From positions 27,185,082-27,249,081 of the forward strand of contig CM032661.1 in NCBI GenBank assembly GCA_019095985.1: 64,000 nucleotides of DNA, in the 5' to 3' direction. Position numbers and translations under genes: made by a program. Positions within the stretch are counted from its first letter, which is position 1. Each line of letters begins with the position of its first letter. The notes beneath the pieces are model-generated. The model was given only the letters and a program-made list of their open reading frames with translations. It made no database searches and was not told the DNA's origin. This document shows positions 38,733 through 50,505 of this stretch, in pieces. The stretch comes from Streblospio benedicti (lineage: Eukaryota > Annelida > Polychaeta > Spionida > Spionidae).

Positions 38733-38911
38733 CCATCACTGCCAATATGATATAGTTATATGGCCGTCATGTAAACTATGACAGAAAGTTGATTAAGCGC
38801 GCTTCCATTATAGAATAACCAAGGCCCTGGTGGGGCTGAGCTCACAATCTCATCGTTCTGAGACCAGACATCCCAGCCATATAATATTAGATTGGCAGTG
38901 ATGGTTGAGTG
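38733..38911. repeat. Hairpin with 16-bp perfect stem
   Basis: cactcaaccatcactg at about 38733 is inverted as cagtgatggttgagtg at about 38896. The similarity continues inwards more weakly. Probably a short non-autonomous DNA element. Confidence 0.65.
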
Positions 38912-39550
38912 ATGATGAAATTTCATGCTTATTGTGGGTCTGCTTGAATCCACAACTTAATAGAATCAGCGCTGACATTTAAGAATCAGCCATGCACATC
39001 TTCTGCGTAGTAAAACTCGGTCAGAAAATATTAGAGTTACATATTTTCACGTATATGTTACGTATGTTTGATCCGAAAAAAAGTTTTTGGAATTCAAAAT
39101 TCTTGGTGGTGAATTTGCCTATGTCTACGTATCGTGCGTTAATAACTTACGGAGATATACGTAACCTTACGGAGGATATGTATTCTTGCGGATAGTTACG
39201 TATTTTCGCGTAACCATCCATATCTACCACTTTTGAACGTGTGACTAATTTCCGTAAACCCTATTTCTATTAATTGCCAATTAGACAATAAATGTGATTT
39301 GGGTATTAATTATTCAAACTAATAATGACAAAATGTGTGGATTAATTGGCTGGAGTGATTTTCAGCAATAGGTAATGGCAATAAAGCAAGTAGCTTTATT
39401 CTCTAATGACCCCACTTAATTGGTGCCCCATGAGTCCTTCCATTCCACGAACACAGCACTGTTTGAAAGATGTTTACGATTTGGCCAGCGTATTCTCATC
39501 CAATTGGATAGTTTCATCAATGCTTGAATCCTGTCGGTGACGAGGTACAC

Positions 39551-39718
39551 TGGCAAATCCAGATTTTCGGGAAAGTGTGAGGTGCACATATGAGGGAACT
39601 CATGAACTTCGTACGCGCCATCAATAGCGAACATTCAAAAAGTCCTATGAAAAACGGGTGTTTTGGTAAGAAAAGTTAGGGGTGGGGTGGGGTTGCGGCC
39701 CCTCCCCTGGATCTGCCT
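39551..39718. mobile_element. Short TIR element (family D, ggcagatccagg)
   Basis: Ends tggcaaatccag and ctggatctgcct, inverted, about 168 bases, with an internal G/C-rich part near the right end. Related copies: 42262-42331 (right part), 48571-48728 and 51516-51635. Confidence 0.7.
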
Positions 39719-41785
39719 ATGAGGTATGTATCACAGTAGGGCATGTCTGAACAATGCACACAAAAAAGTTTCGGATATATTCAGAAATACAATGTAAGAA
39801 TTGATAAATCAAATATACAAAAAATGACAAACAATTCAATCCTAATAGAAAACCATGCATTTGTCAATTTTACCCAATCATGTGTAATATGATAAAGCGG
39901 TTTCATTTATTGTTTTATTCATTGTTAATTTACATATTTACGTACACCCTATTCCCACTGCAAGCATTGGCAAGGTGATGCACTGCTGTGTGAACGAAAT
40001 GTTTGGTTTGTGATTATCTCAAAAGTTCTTTAGTTGGTTGCAAGATGTTAACATTACATAACGCTCAAAGAACAAGTCAGATGTACACCTACCTTTGTTG
40101 AATTATCCCTTGTGATTGTCTACGGATAAACTGACGGCGGTTGTCAAGACATTCTCTTCTTTTATACCCCCAACAATCCCGTTGCTAATGGTGGCTTTAT
40201 TAATTAAGGATAACAATTGATTCTGTCCTGGCAACGAGCTGTAAACATATAGCCCGTGTGGGCTTTCAATCTATTGCCCTTGCGTGATGTAGAATCGCTT
40301 AGATCAGCAGAACGTCACACCAACAAGGAAATTATCTATACCGGGCAGTGGTCGATCGTATTTGGCTTAAAACCCGCATTATTAGATTAATAGCTTTGCA
40401 GAATCAGGTGAATATATTGATTTTTAATCAATTAACTCACGTGTTGTGGAATTAACATGTAATACAACGTTTAAAATGTGCCACAATTCGATCCCATCTG
40501 AACAGGTCACGAGACTTACATGTACTTTGTGACTTTGATAAATGCGTTAACTCTATAGTGTTAATTTATGTGATATGTGTTTAGTTTTTGTATACTTTAT
40601 AGTTGAGGTTTTATTAGACAGGGAAGCAACAAGGTTAAATGTGCATTGCTCCACCACAGATCCTAACGATATAGGTTTTCTAAATCCCAAATATGCGTTC
40701 TAAACCACCTTGAGTGGTGAGATTACATAATGTCATTTTTGATACTGTAAAGACCCTTAATTTCGCGAGCTTAAATATTCACTTTTCGGCACCTAAACAG
40801 TTTTGTGGCCTTTTGAATTAGCATTTTAATAAATTGAGTTTACTGAAAGTACTGATTACTAAATTATTTTATAATCTCATCTTGAGCACCCGCACGGGTC
40901 CCACGGGCTGGCAAATTTCCGTGTGCATAGTGGCAATATTTTGTAAAAGGATTTTATCTTCCCAAATATTAAAAATTGAGATAATTCGCATCTCGGTTTT
41001 TCACCGGTTTGTGAAAGTACCACATTGTGCATGCAGTCCTCTTATGCGGCTGTTACCGTTCAAGTGTTAAACGGTAATTATTTTTCACATGAAAGACTTC
41101 GGTTGGTAATACGAGATGTGCCAATGTAATGAGTTATGTTATGTTTTCACATTAGGTGACTTCCATAGGGCCATAATGCAAACGATCTGTAAAATAGATG
41201 CTTCAGATTGATGTACAAATGTGCAGTCACTAAACACAATGCAAACCTAAACAAGTCATTGCAATCTTGCCAATACAACTCTTCTGAATGAGTGTCCTGA
41301 CGTGTACATTTGTGGTCAAGCAATCTGTTTATACTGTTTCAATTTTAATTGATTAGCAGCAAGTAGATACTGCACTTTTAGTTGGGCATACACCAAAAAT
41401 ACACTAGTGCTGTGTTTGACAGTGGAAGTGGTAAATCTATTGCATCAAATGCTAATCTGTAAAGACAACACGAAGTATGTTCAAAACGTGCGGTCGAATG
41501 TTTCTGGTGGTAACGATACGTTTGGATACAGCAACACACTGGTCTTATCATAAACTAAATGGCGTAATGGTGTATCATTATTGCCATGCTAGTATTAGCT
41601 ATGATTGGTATGGTAGGTAACACGAGTGTGATTTTCACGTGTATGCGTCTGTTTTTTTCTCCTGGTTGGGTATTTTCAGTGGGCACACCGTGCACAAATT
41701 GGCAAAAGCAATTAGAGTACAGCGACCGGTAGATCCATTTTATGGGAAATATGTAGGGGGTGTACTGTATGGATTATATTTGCTT

Positions 41786-42075
41786 CTGTGGCCGAGCGGA
41801 TAAGGAGTTTGACTCGTGACCAGAAGGTCGTGGGTTGGATTCCCGATCGGTTCTAGTTTTGGGTGTTGAGCAAATTCATTAAATGGTTTCACACAGCTCC
41901 GTCGTACCTACACATTAATTAGGTGAAGTTCATTGGGTTGAAAGAGTGAGTGATTGATTGTGTTAGTGAGTAGCAGTGTGCGCTGAATGTTGCAAGTATG
42001 TGTGAAATGATAAATATTATTGATGATTAATGATCAAAAAGTGTGCCAATGACCTGGTGTAAAATAGTAATCACT
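41786..42075 (+). mobile_element. tRNA-derived SINE (family 1)
   Basis: A box TGGCCGAGCGGATAAGG and B box GGTCGTGGGTTGGATTCCC at class-II tRNA spacing, followed by a body (ttgagcaaattcatt, tcattgggttgaaagagtg) shared with 37388-37772 and 52346-52672. The head is Ser/Leu-tRNA-like. Confidence 0.8.
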
Positions 42076-42261
42076 ACGTCTCTTCACTCTTATTAACATA
42101 ATTATAAATTATAATAAATTTCCATTTCAATGTTATAGTAATCAGTATGCACTTCTAGCCCATTTAGGGCATTTGACCCATATCAATTCCTGGTGTAATA
42201 TGGAAAGTCGTGAGAGCAAGATTTGGATCACGACCGTAAACCAGTGGACATGCCGAAAATC

Positions 42262-42331
42262 CCACGAAAATGAAATATTGTTGTGACAAATTTGGGTGTG
42301 CCTCTTGCGCTGACTGGATCTGCCTATGCGT
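42262..42331. mobile_element. Right part of a family D short TIR element
   Basis: It contains cacgaaaatgaaatatt and ends ctggatctgcctatg, both shared with the other family D copies. The left end was not recognised, so it is probably truncated. Confidence 0.5.
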
Positions 42332-42374
42332 GCAGCAGTTAATGTTAGATATCTATAGTGCATACATGGCCTGT

Positions 42375-42480
42375 CAGACACATAATGACTGGTCTGGTGT
42401 TAGCAGGAGACCGTGAGTTCGATTCTACGGCTTTTCAAATCTTTCGAGTCTCTGTCACTGAATTTCGTTTCAATTGGTGA
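42375..42480 (+). mobile_element. tRNA-like SINE (family 2), first copy
   Basis: gactggtctggtgttagcag, then a B-box-like gtgagttcgattc and a shared tail tttcgagtctctgtcactg. Aligned with 43166-43340 at high identity. The A box is decayed. Confidence 0.65.
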
Positions 42481-43160
42481 AATAGTAGTCCACTGTGAAA
42501 TTGCCCAGTCGCCCAGTGGGCCGACCCTGTAGACAGACAGTGAGGGAGGGGGCTATCGCCCGGGTGATATCGAACTCAGACGCATTGGGTAGTGTAATCT
42601 GACGGATGGTGGAAAGTTAGATCTGAGGATTCTTACGGGTCCCTCGGTCAATGACAGTTGGCTATGGGACGAGGATTCGCTGGGGGATGGTCAGGCTGAC
42701 TCGGGAGCACCAAGGAGTTGTGCAGCAGCGGGGTTGCCGGGATCTCGCTGTGCCGAGTCCCAGGGACTTAGTTTAGTGGGAGAATCCCTGACTTAACAAC
42801 CGTGCCCCTTGAGATAGAACTCCCTATCTCGCTATCTCCAAGTGCCCATGTGACATTTCTGGATCCGCCCCGGGATGAGCAGGAGAGGTGAGTCCGCTGC
42901 GCTGCCATATCCACTGCCCGGATAGGATGGGGTGCCGGGCTGGGATGTCGATGAGTAGGGCGTTGGAGGATCAAGAAAGTGGCCCGGACACAATGCATCC
43001 TGCCAGGTTAACAACGTACCCAGCATAAGAGGATTCAGTGATATAGAGGCTGTTCAGCGATAAAGGCTGACTAGCTATATATAGCGCCAAGTGGCAGACA
43101 GACCAGAGACGATTGCGAAATATGATATAGAGGCAAGTGTGAACACTTGTCACTCTCATA
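42480..43160. other. GC-rich block between two SINE copies
   Basis: About 680 bases with much higher GC than the neighbourhood, between the two family 2 SINE copies. It includes gggatctcgctgtgccgag and ggatgggg-type words. Open frames are short and unlike known proteins. No rRNA, snRNA or tRNA was recognised. Nature unknown. Confidence 0.5.
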
Positions 43161-43165
43161 GGAAA

Positions 43166-43340
43166 GGTTGGTCTAGTGGTCTATGACGCCTATCCGACAC
43201 ATGATGACTGGTCTGGTGTTAGCAGGATACCGTGAGTTCGATTCCACAGCCTTTCAAATCTTTCGAGTCTCTGCCACTGAATTTAGTTTCACTATACCTG
43301 AAATTTGCGCTATATAAGTTTGTATTCATGTGGTATTGTA
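43166..43340 (+). mobile_element. tRNA-like SINE (family 2), second copy
   Basis: A box TGGTCTAGTGGTCTATGACGC, then gtgagttcgattccac (B box), then the shared tail tttcgagtctctgccactg, ending in a short attgt microsatellite. This copy is the better preserved. Confidence 0.7.
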
Positions 43341-44580
43341 TTGTATTGTACTCTGATTGAATGGAAATACATGTGCATGTATACATACAATGTATAGTTT
43401 GCGATGTTTTATGTGACTTTCTTTAATTGCAGTTAACCTCAAACTGAGTCAAGACAAACATAGATCTATTAACAAAACAGTTACAAATTTAATTGCAGAT
43501 CATGATGTATATACTTTTTTCATACACATTCTTGTTCTCATATATATACATACTGGCAGTGCAGCCCCATATACAGTACATAATATATTTAAATACAATA
43601 ATTTTCATAGTTATATTATATTTGAACACAATGTTAAACATAGATAGGAATGTAGTAAACATATCACAAAATGATCAATTATCAATGTTAAAATGACACA
43701 ATTTTTAATAATATGGATTATATTAATCCATATACGTCAAAATGCTACTAAAACTCTACAAAATTGATACATTTGTAACATACTCGTTTCAGTGGCCTTT
43801 CTAGACTTGCAACTTACAATTGACATACAATTGTAGATTTAAGTAATGTATCATCATTAAGAAATAAAGCATATCCAAAGTTCATAATAAAACGCGTGCT
43901 TTTTCATCATTCAAAAAGCCGATCCACAAGATCACTATAAAATCACATTATATCATGATTTGGTTGCATTAAAAACATCATACATCAGCAATTCTAATTA
44001 GGATCTATCTTTCTAGAAGTTTGACTAGTTTAATTTGACAAGTAAGAATACTTTTCAACTCAAACGCTGAATAAATAAAAGACAAATGTCACCATTACAT
44101 GATTGAATGTATTTTAGCCCACTACCTACATGTATTATAATTGAATCATTAAAAAGCAGTTCCAAGATGTCTAATTAGCAAGCTGAACAATTGTATAACT
44201 ATTCTGTGGTAAATTAACAGTTCAAGAAATAGTCCAAACAAATGCTCACTTGCTTGTCGCAGATTTTAATGTAATTTTTAGCCCAATGCCAATGTAGACA
44301 CGTTCACTGATAACGCAAGATCAAAAGAGATTACTTATTTCACTTTATTACTTGCAGAGTCTTTGTCAATCATGAAGATTGCTGCAATACTGTAGTTTCT
44401 ATTAAGATCAGATGATCCCGTCGCCTATCATGGTCAGATTTCAAGGACCTAAAAGTAAATACATGCATGTTGTTAAAATGGCAAATAATAACAAAGTGTA
44501 TGAAAATACCAGTGATTAGATTATACTTAAGGAAGAAGCATGCCATCTAATTATATTACCTGACTTATACTGGTGTGACA

Positions 44581-44629
44581 TCAGTGCTGTTTGGTTCTTT
44601 CGAGCATTCTGTCAACACTTCGTCCAAAC
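44581..44629 (-). CDS. NPF: NPF precursor, last coding exon
   Basis: Acceptor TTTGTCAG. It completes the Arg codon, then encodes FGRSVDRMLERTKQH and TGA. FGR is the amidated Phe with its Gly donor and single-Arg cleavage site. A possible AATAAA poly(A) signal on the minus strand lies at 44344-44349. Confidence 0.94.
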
Positions 44630-47414
44630 CTGACAAATATATTTGAAAATATACTATTTGAATATATCAACTAAAGTTTAAACCATTATTTCACTGGATA
44701 TTATTGGAAAAACTTACTAAAGCTTTCAACCACTACTGTGGTCTTGTTCACTATGACACTATGAATGTTCACTATTAACATACGCTATGGCCTAGTTTAC
44801 TATGACACCAACAGATGGCGTCTCTCATCAGGATCTCCTGTCATACAACCTGGATAGATGAATCTACATAACTCTATTTGAATATAAGTGGTAAAACCAG
44901 AATATTTTGTAGCTATTAATTTTTTCGGTTCATATGAATTATTTATTCTTTAGGTTTTTTTTCAAAGAATGGTTTATATGGACAAACGAAGCCATAACAT
45001 AAAACCTTTATTAGTACCAGGCATTTTATAGTGACATGTGACCCCAGATGTAAAGTACATTGTATAATATAGGTTAGTTTTGAAAAACAGTGCGCCCCCC
45101 CCCCCTTTTAAAGTAGCGTAGCAAAGTTTGAAAGGGTTCATTTCAACCAGGTCCATGGAGTCATATTTAATGACAGGCGCACGCAAATGAGAGATGGATT
45201 AAGTGTTGGCGCCAATAGGAAATGCCTTTGCTGGCAGCTGGCTATCTCCCCGGAGATAATAGCAATAAACTCTGTAGTCTTACGCATATAGTTGTGTTAT
45301 ATGCAGCTGCTCCATTGTTTGCATACGCTAGACACCTCCCACAAAACCCGACACCCGGAATCAAGCACGCAAAAACGCCATCTTAAATGAGTAGTAGCCC
45401 GGTATGGAAGTGTACATTATGCCAAATGGCAATAGAGGCCGATACATAGTCATCTGTGGCACGGGAATCAAAATCACCGTGATATTTGCTTTATAAATGT
45501 ACGGACAGTTATAGCTATCTCGCCGGGGCTTTTTGTTGAATGTTACGTCCGATTTTGTTTATGCATCTAATAAATGCTTGCCGTGTAGATTAATTTATCG
45601 CTGACGTGTTTTTCACCTCATGCGAGGGCGCTGCCGTGAGTGTTGGTAAATAGGTTTGCAAGATAAAAGTCGAAAAGACAAGGCTATGTCAGCTGACCTC
45701 AATATCTTTAAAAGGGTTTGAGCTACCAGTCCCCGTTTTCTCCGTAGCAAGGATTTTTTTCAACCTATAAATACACTATTCTTATGGGAAACGATTTGAT
45801 ATTAGCATTTTTACTACATGTCTGAGAAGTTGACCTCTTTCTATCATAAATTGCTTGCTAGTGCCACGTTTCAGACTAGCAAGCAAGGTGATTTCACGTG
45901 AAGCAGTCAAAATAACGACGCATGTCTTAAACTATGTAATTTAAGTCCATCTCCACAAGCAGGACCTTTCGGTAACCCTTTGTGCCCAGGGTTGAACCGT
46001 ATGTTTTATCATGTTATTTAGCCGCTGCAGGCTGGCGAATTTGTGTCTGATGTATGTTCTAAGAGACAGATAGACAGTGGTCTTCATCTTCCTCAAGACA
46101 TGACACAGTTTGGCTGTCACTGTTTATATTAAAACGCCATGTAGGACGAGAAAACGCAAAAATACCAACGATTGTGGTTTAACAAACAAACACGTATATA
46201 CACATATATCAAATGAAAAAAATAATATTGTTACCTGGGCCGTCCAATGATTGTGTAATATTGCCGTAACTCAGAAAGGTAATCGTTTAACTCATTCAAG
46301 TTCCTGAAACATACAATAACTAAGATTAGTTCTAAATCGTAGCATGATTTACTCTTTGTTGGCAGTCCTTTTACCGAACCTACTACTCCACGGAGATTCT
46401 GATCAGATATTACATGTGACTAAATGGGTTACTCATAATGTAATTTTGACTTTCATACATGCTTATTAGACATGACCAGCCTAAGGGTACGCGCAGGTAC
46501 ATGCGCGTATATGCTCAGTAGAACCCGGGTGACGATATGACATGACCCTAAAACCTTTCTTATACATCTTTTTAGACTGCTAATCTGGTTAATTTTTGGC
46601 ACTTCTTGGTGAATTTAATCTTGAAGATTTTGTTTCAAATGGTATTGAATCTATTAAACACATGTCGATTATTACCTAAACACAATTTATGTCTTACTTC
46701 AGAAGATTATTTACTATACACCATGACAACAGTGTGAAATTCTTATTACATGACAGGACGCATTTAAACCGCAGCATTCCATCAGCACAAATACCACAAA
46801 GATAGTGATTGTGTAATACATGTGTAAATTGACAAAGTATATGTCAACCATGAAGTTGAAAAAATCTTTGGCAAAACCTACAGTCATCAGCATAACCTAA
46901 AGATACACTAACAATAGCCAAGATTAAGCCACGTGGACGGACGTTGCCATAACCAACGTGACAGACCTAAGAAAACCTGTCCAATACAATGAAATATTTT
47001 AACATGTACAACATGTATGGAAGTGGTTTGCGAAAGACGTAGGAGGGAAAAATAACACAACGTAGCCTACACGAAGCCTTGTGTTGTAATGTTTTGATTC
47101 ATGTTCTGTATTATATTCATGTAATATCGAAAACAGTACTGTTTTGTAATTTAAGTTGATTCATTTTACAATATATTCTGAAGATGACCGCAAAGTTGAA
47201 AATAGTTAATTAAAATGTGAATAAAAAGATATTGGTTAATTCTATCACTTATAATGAAGCCTATATCCTTTATATTCGTATTGTATTATTTTATATTTGT
47301 GTTACATTAACAAAAATATTTAAAGAAAACAAAAAACAAACAAGCAAAGAAGCCTATAATTGGAAGAAAAATATGTGACAGAATCCACAACAGTCTCATC
47401 AGCAGAGCGAGAAC

Positions 47415-47502
<88 letters not shown>

Positions 47503-47906
47503 TAATAATAATAAAAATCATAAACGAAGACTGAGAAGACTAATATACCGCATTAATTGAGGGATACATACAGTATTAACTATACAAACACTAACCTCAT
47601 TGGAATATAGGCAATTATCATACATAATTCAGAGTAGTGCTTGTACAGTAAACATTGTAAACACCCCCATGATACTGCCTCTGGCACAGTGCTGTACCCT
47701 CAAGGGTCTCACCTGAACTGCTCGGGGCGTCTGGGTGGCTCCACCATGTTGGCGAGGAGGAACTTGCCGTCGCCGGGAGAAATGGGGTGTGCGGTGGCGG
47801 GGGAAGGGTGCAGGACGAGCAGCACGGCGGCCGTGAGGAGCAGCGCCGAGGCCAGGGCGGGCGACGTCCACGCGGCCGAGGCGGCGGTGGAGGCGGGGCG
47901 CGGCAT
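44581..47906 (-). CDS. NPF: Neuropeptide F/Y family precursor, C-terminal RPRF-amide
   Basis: Three coding exons, 47713-47906, 46235-46303 and 44581-44629, give 103 residues. Residues 1-39 are a signal peptide with hydrophobic core ALASALLLTAAVLLVL. The peptide includes EPPRRPEQF, NLNELNDYLSELRQYY and TIIGRPRF, followed by Gly (amide donor) and Arg (cleavage), then a short tail ending RTKQH and a stop. Known: PP-fold NPY/NPF peptides carry the N-terminal proline stretch, an amphipathic helix and a C-terminal R-x-R-F/Y amide, act as secreted neuropeptides on G-protein-coupled receptors, and have a phase-2 intron splitting the Arg codon before the last aromatic residue. All are seen here. A further phase-2 intron splits the Arg after EQF. 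RPRF rather than RPRY or RQRY indicates the invertebrate NPF form. The C-flanking peptide is short. Confidence 0.95.
46235..46303 (-). CDS. NPF: NPF precursor, second coding exon
   Basis: Acceptor GTTTCAG and donor GTAACA, 69 nt. It completes the Arg codon and encodes NLNELNDYLSELRQYY and TIIGRP, then the first two bases of the Arg that precedes the terminal Phe. Confidence 0.95.
47416..47499. repeat. (CAG)28 microsatellite in NPF intron
   Basis: Eighty-four uninterrupted bases of CAG on the plus strand (CTG in the NPF transcript), followed by a short TAA run (47500-47514). It is inside the intron between the first and second NPF coding exons and is not translated. Confidence 0.98.
47713..47906 (-). 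CDS. NPF: NPF precursor, first coding exon
   Basis: It encodes the signal peptide and the N-terminal part of the neuropeptide, through VEPPRRPEQF, and ends with two bases of an Arg codon at a GTGAGA donor. The start ATG at 47906 lies 11 bases after a clear splice acceptor. The exon is very GC-rich relative to its surroundings. Confidence 0.93.
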
Positions 47907-47935
47907 GGTGCGGCGGCTGTAGGGAGAGGGGGAGG
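47907..47935 (-). promoter_or_regulatory. NPF: Splice acceptor in the NPF 5' UTR
   Basis: Just upstream of the NPF start codon, the minus strand has a dense pyrimidine tract (CCTCCCCCTCTCCCTACAG) with its AG at 47918-47917, followed by CCGCCGCACC and the ATG. This is a strong 3' splice site, so the gene has at least one upstream non-coding exon, as other NPY-family genes do. Confidence 0.65.
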
Positions 47936-48570
47936 CAATGAGTTTGTTTTTACATACATGTATTAGAACTTATAACATATATGCACACATTTTGAAGCAG
48001 ACATTTTTTATTACACATTTACGTGCACCATTTCAAGCAGAAATATTATCTTATGCATTGCCGTCCTCCGCTTCTCTCTATTTCTATTTCTTGCTCTCTT
48101 GCTAGCGTAAAATGGAAGGAATTCTGTGTAAACACGTGTTGTGAACGAATATTGAAAATTCAATGTTTGGCTGAATGTGGTTGATGATATTGTGTGCATT
48201 TTCGATATCTTTCTGAGTGGCAGCTCGATCTATAGTTGCCTTATCTTATTTGAAATATGTGATTACTTTTTGGAAAGCTCTACCGTGGATCTAAATGGAA
48301 GTGCCTGTAAATGTGAGGACAGTTAGAGGACTTGTAAAGTCGAGATATACAAAGGGGTGGCAATTTTAAGAAGCACACAGCTGTTGGCTGCAAATCGAGC
48401 AGTTTAAATAATCTACATAATTACATGTATGCTATTAAAACCTAAACATTTTAACTAAACCGGCAGGTCGTGAAATTTCAGACGTAGAAATTAACCTTCT
48501 ACCTGAATAATGAACTTTCTTAAAAGTTAGAAGGTACGCCACATCGCTACTATCGGGTAGGTATAGCAAT

Positions 48571-48728
48571 GGCAGATCCAGGTTTTGGGAAAAGGGCGGG
48601 GGCGCACTTCAGGGATTTCATGGGTGTTGTACGCGCAATCGATGGAGGACATGCCAAGACCCCTTACGAAAATGAAGTATTTTTATGGGAAAAAGGGGGA
48701 CCCGCTACCTGCGACCCCTGGATCTGCC
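48571..48728. mobile_element. Short TIR element (family D)
   Basis: Perfect inverted ends ggcagatccagg and cctggatctgcc, 158 bases, internal acgaaaatgaagtattttt as in the other copies. Non-coding. Confidence 0.8.
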
Positions 48729-49202
48729 TATGGGTAGGGATTGTTTGCTGACCACCAATGCCTCAAACTCTCATATCAAACCATATTTTACTGATATCTC
48801 TTTGACTACTGATATGCCATTTTAAAGTGTCTCAACTCAAAATTAACTAGTAAGACACAATTGTTGTGCAGCAATGTTCCAAAAAAATTGAAATGTGCAA
48901 ATACATCCGGAAAACGATAGAACGAAAGACTATGCAATGTGTCATTGCCCGTACCAGATTAAGACACGGGGATCAATAGAAAGTGGACGCAGTCAAGCGG
49001 AAAGTAATTTCAGCCGATGTTAATAACCCAGTCACTCTGGATAACAGGGCTAATCCAGATTCCTGCTTAAAGCTATAGCTTGTTATGGCTGATGTTGTCA
49101 CCACTTATCCTTGCTCCTTTTATTCGATAGGAACACTGGTTTTTACACAACACCTTGTAGACATTTTAGTAACAAAACCAGTAAAGACACCCCCTCCTCA
49201 AT

Positions 49203-49315
49203 AACAACAATAGAGTGTACGTCAAATTCGTCAGGGATGCAACTGGCTTACAAAATGATTTAAAAAACAACAATAGAGTGTACGTCAAATTCGTCAGGGA
49301 TGCACCTGGCTTACA
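49203..49315. repeat. 50-bp direct repeat, period 63
   Basis: aacaacaatagagtgtacgt begins at 49203 and again at 49266. The following 30 bases are also the same except for one base. A recent local duplication. Confidence 0.9.
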
Positions 49316-50321
49316 GTATAATTTATGATAACAATTAACTTTATAGATGTGGCTTTGGTGTACACACCACTCGCATAAAAGCGACATTAAGGTGTGTTAT
49401 CGAGCCAATGGTGAATAGACGCTTTTCGGTTACCACGAAGCTGGTAATTAGAAGGATCAAATATAGATAAAGTGCTCTCAAGAACAGTGGCAACTGCCAA
49501 CTTATGCTCATCAAGCAAGAAACCACAATGCACTAAATGGCCAAAGTGCGAGTGATACGGAAATAGTAGTTTTGAAACTGTTGCTATGTTCAATTGATGC
49601 ACCGTCCAGATATGTTGTTGTCACATTAAAACGATTTAGGTGCATATTAATCTGTTGACGAAATCTGTTTTATCAACACGCCCTTATATTTTAGACGTAG
49701 ATCAATGCTAACACAATTGAATAAGTAATGCAATACAAGCCTTTAAAAAGAAAATTCTCAAATTATCAACTATTATTGACACTGCTTTCGTTTGTCTCAA
49801 TAGTTTGTGAAGTTAATTCGACGTATTATATAAATATAATAAACAAATGTTATAATGTAGCCAAAAAAAAGATGTCTTATTCAACATCCTACTCTAAATA
49901 ACCCTAAAAATCACAGACCCACCTTAGATTAAATAAATGCAATGTGTGTGTTTTCCCTATTTTCAGTTTCCAATGCAATTTGATCCTGATTTAAAGATGT
50001 CAATTCCTCTAAATCGTATAATCCAAATTTTTCCGTCTTTGTTCAAAACGCGCACTCCACAACTATCTCAAAAGTTGCATCTGTCCGCACTCTTTAAATT
50101 CTCGCCTGTTTCCGTCAACTGCCCGAACCGAAGATGTTTCCGCAAGAGGCGCTATTCGTCTCTCTCTCTTCACGATATCCACTTATGGCTAGACTAGGCA
50201 ATGGAATTTCTCATTTTATTGTGCTGCCCTGATTATATGTAGCTGCTGCTGTCCGTACTACACCCACTGGTACGTGACAACGCGACCAAACACCTACGCG
50301 GTCGTCGTCCACACAAACTTA

Positions 50322-50505
50322 CGTCAACGGCGAAAAAGGCGGAGCCGCGAACGATTCCCCTTTTTTGTGCGTGGTCGAATAATCCATGGACGAACTTTCG
50401 TGTTCGCTTCGCTGATTCTGAGCGGAAGCGTTTGTTCACGCAGACGACTCTCGCGTGTCCCTCTCAGATCAACATTTGAGGTATGCGGGACACTATTTAA
50501 CAAGT
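50322..50505 (-). promoter_or_regulatory. Candidate NPF first exon and promoter in a CpG-rich patch
   Basis: This CpG-rich stretch has, on the minus strand, a TTAAATA box near 50495 and a GTAAGT donor at 50322 overlapping a CRE-like TGACGTAA. It could be the 5' non-coding exon that joins the acceptor at 47917, about 2.4 kb away. No transcript evidence is available; a promoter for some other gene is equally possible. Confidence 0.25.

Larger units (their letters stand above)
36381..44580. other. Intergenic region between the Cys-rich gene and NPF
   Basis: No convincing gene was found. It holds two copies of a tRNA-derived SINE, two copies of a second tRNA-like SINE, two short TIR elements, a hairpin near 38.8 kb, and a GC-rich block at 42480-43160. 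The remainder is AT-rich unique-looking sequence. Confidence 0.6.

Noticed and set aside
47360-47560. Plus-strand frame with a long Ser run
   Set aside because: It is the (CAG)28 microsatellite read in one frame, inside an intron of the NPF gene on the other strand.
47618-47959. Pro/Arg-rich 113-codon minus-strand frame
   Set aside because: It is another frame of the GC-rich NPF first coding exon; the NPF frame has a signal peptide, splice sites and family motifs.
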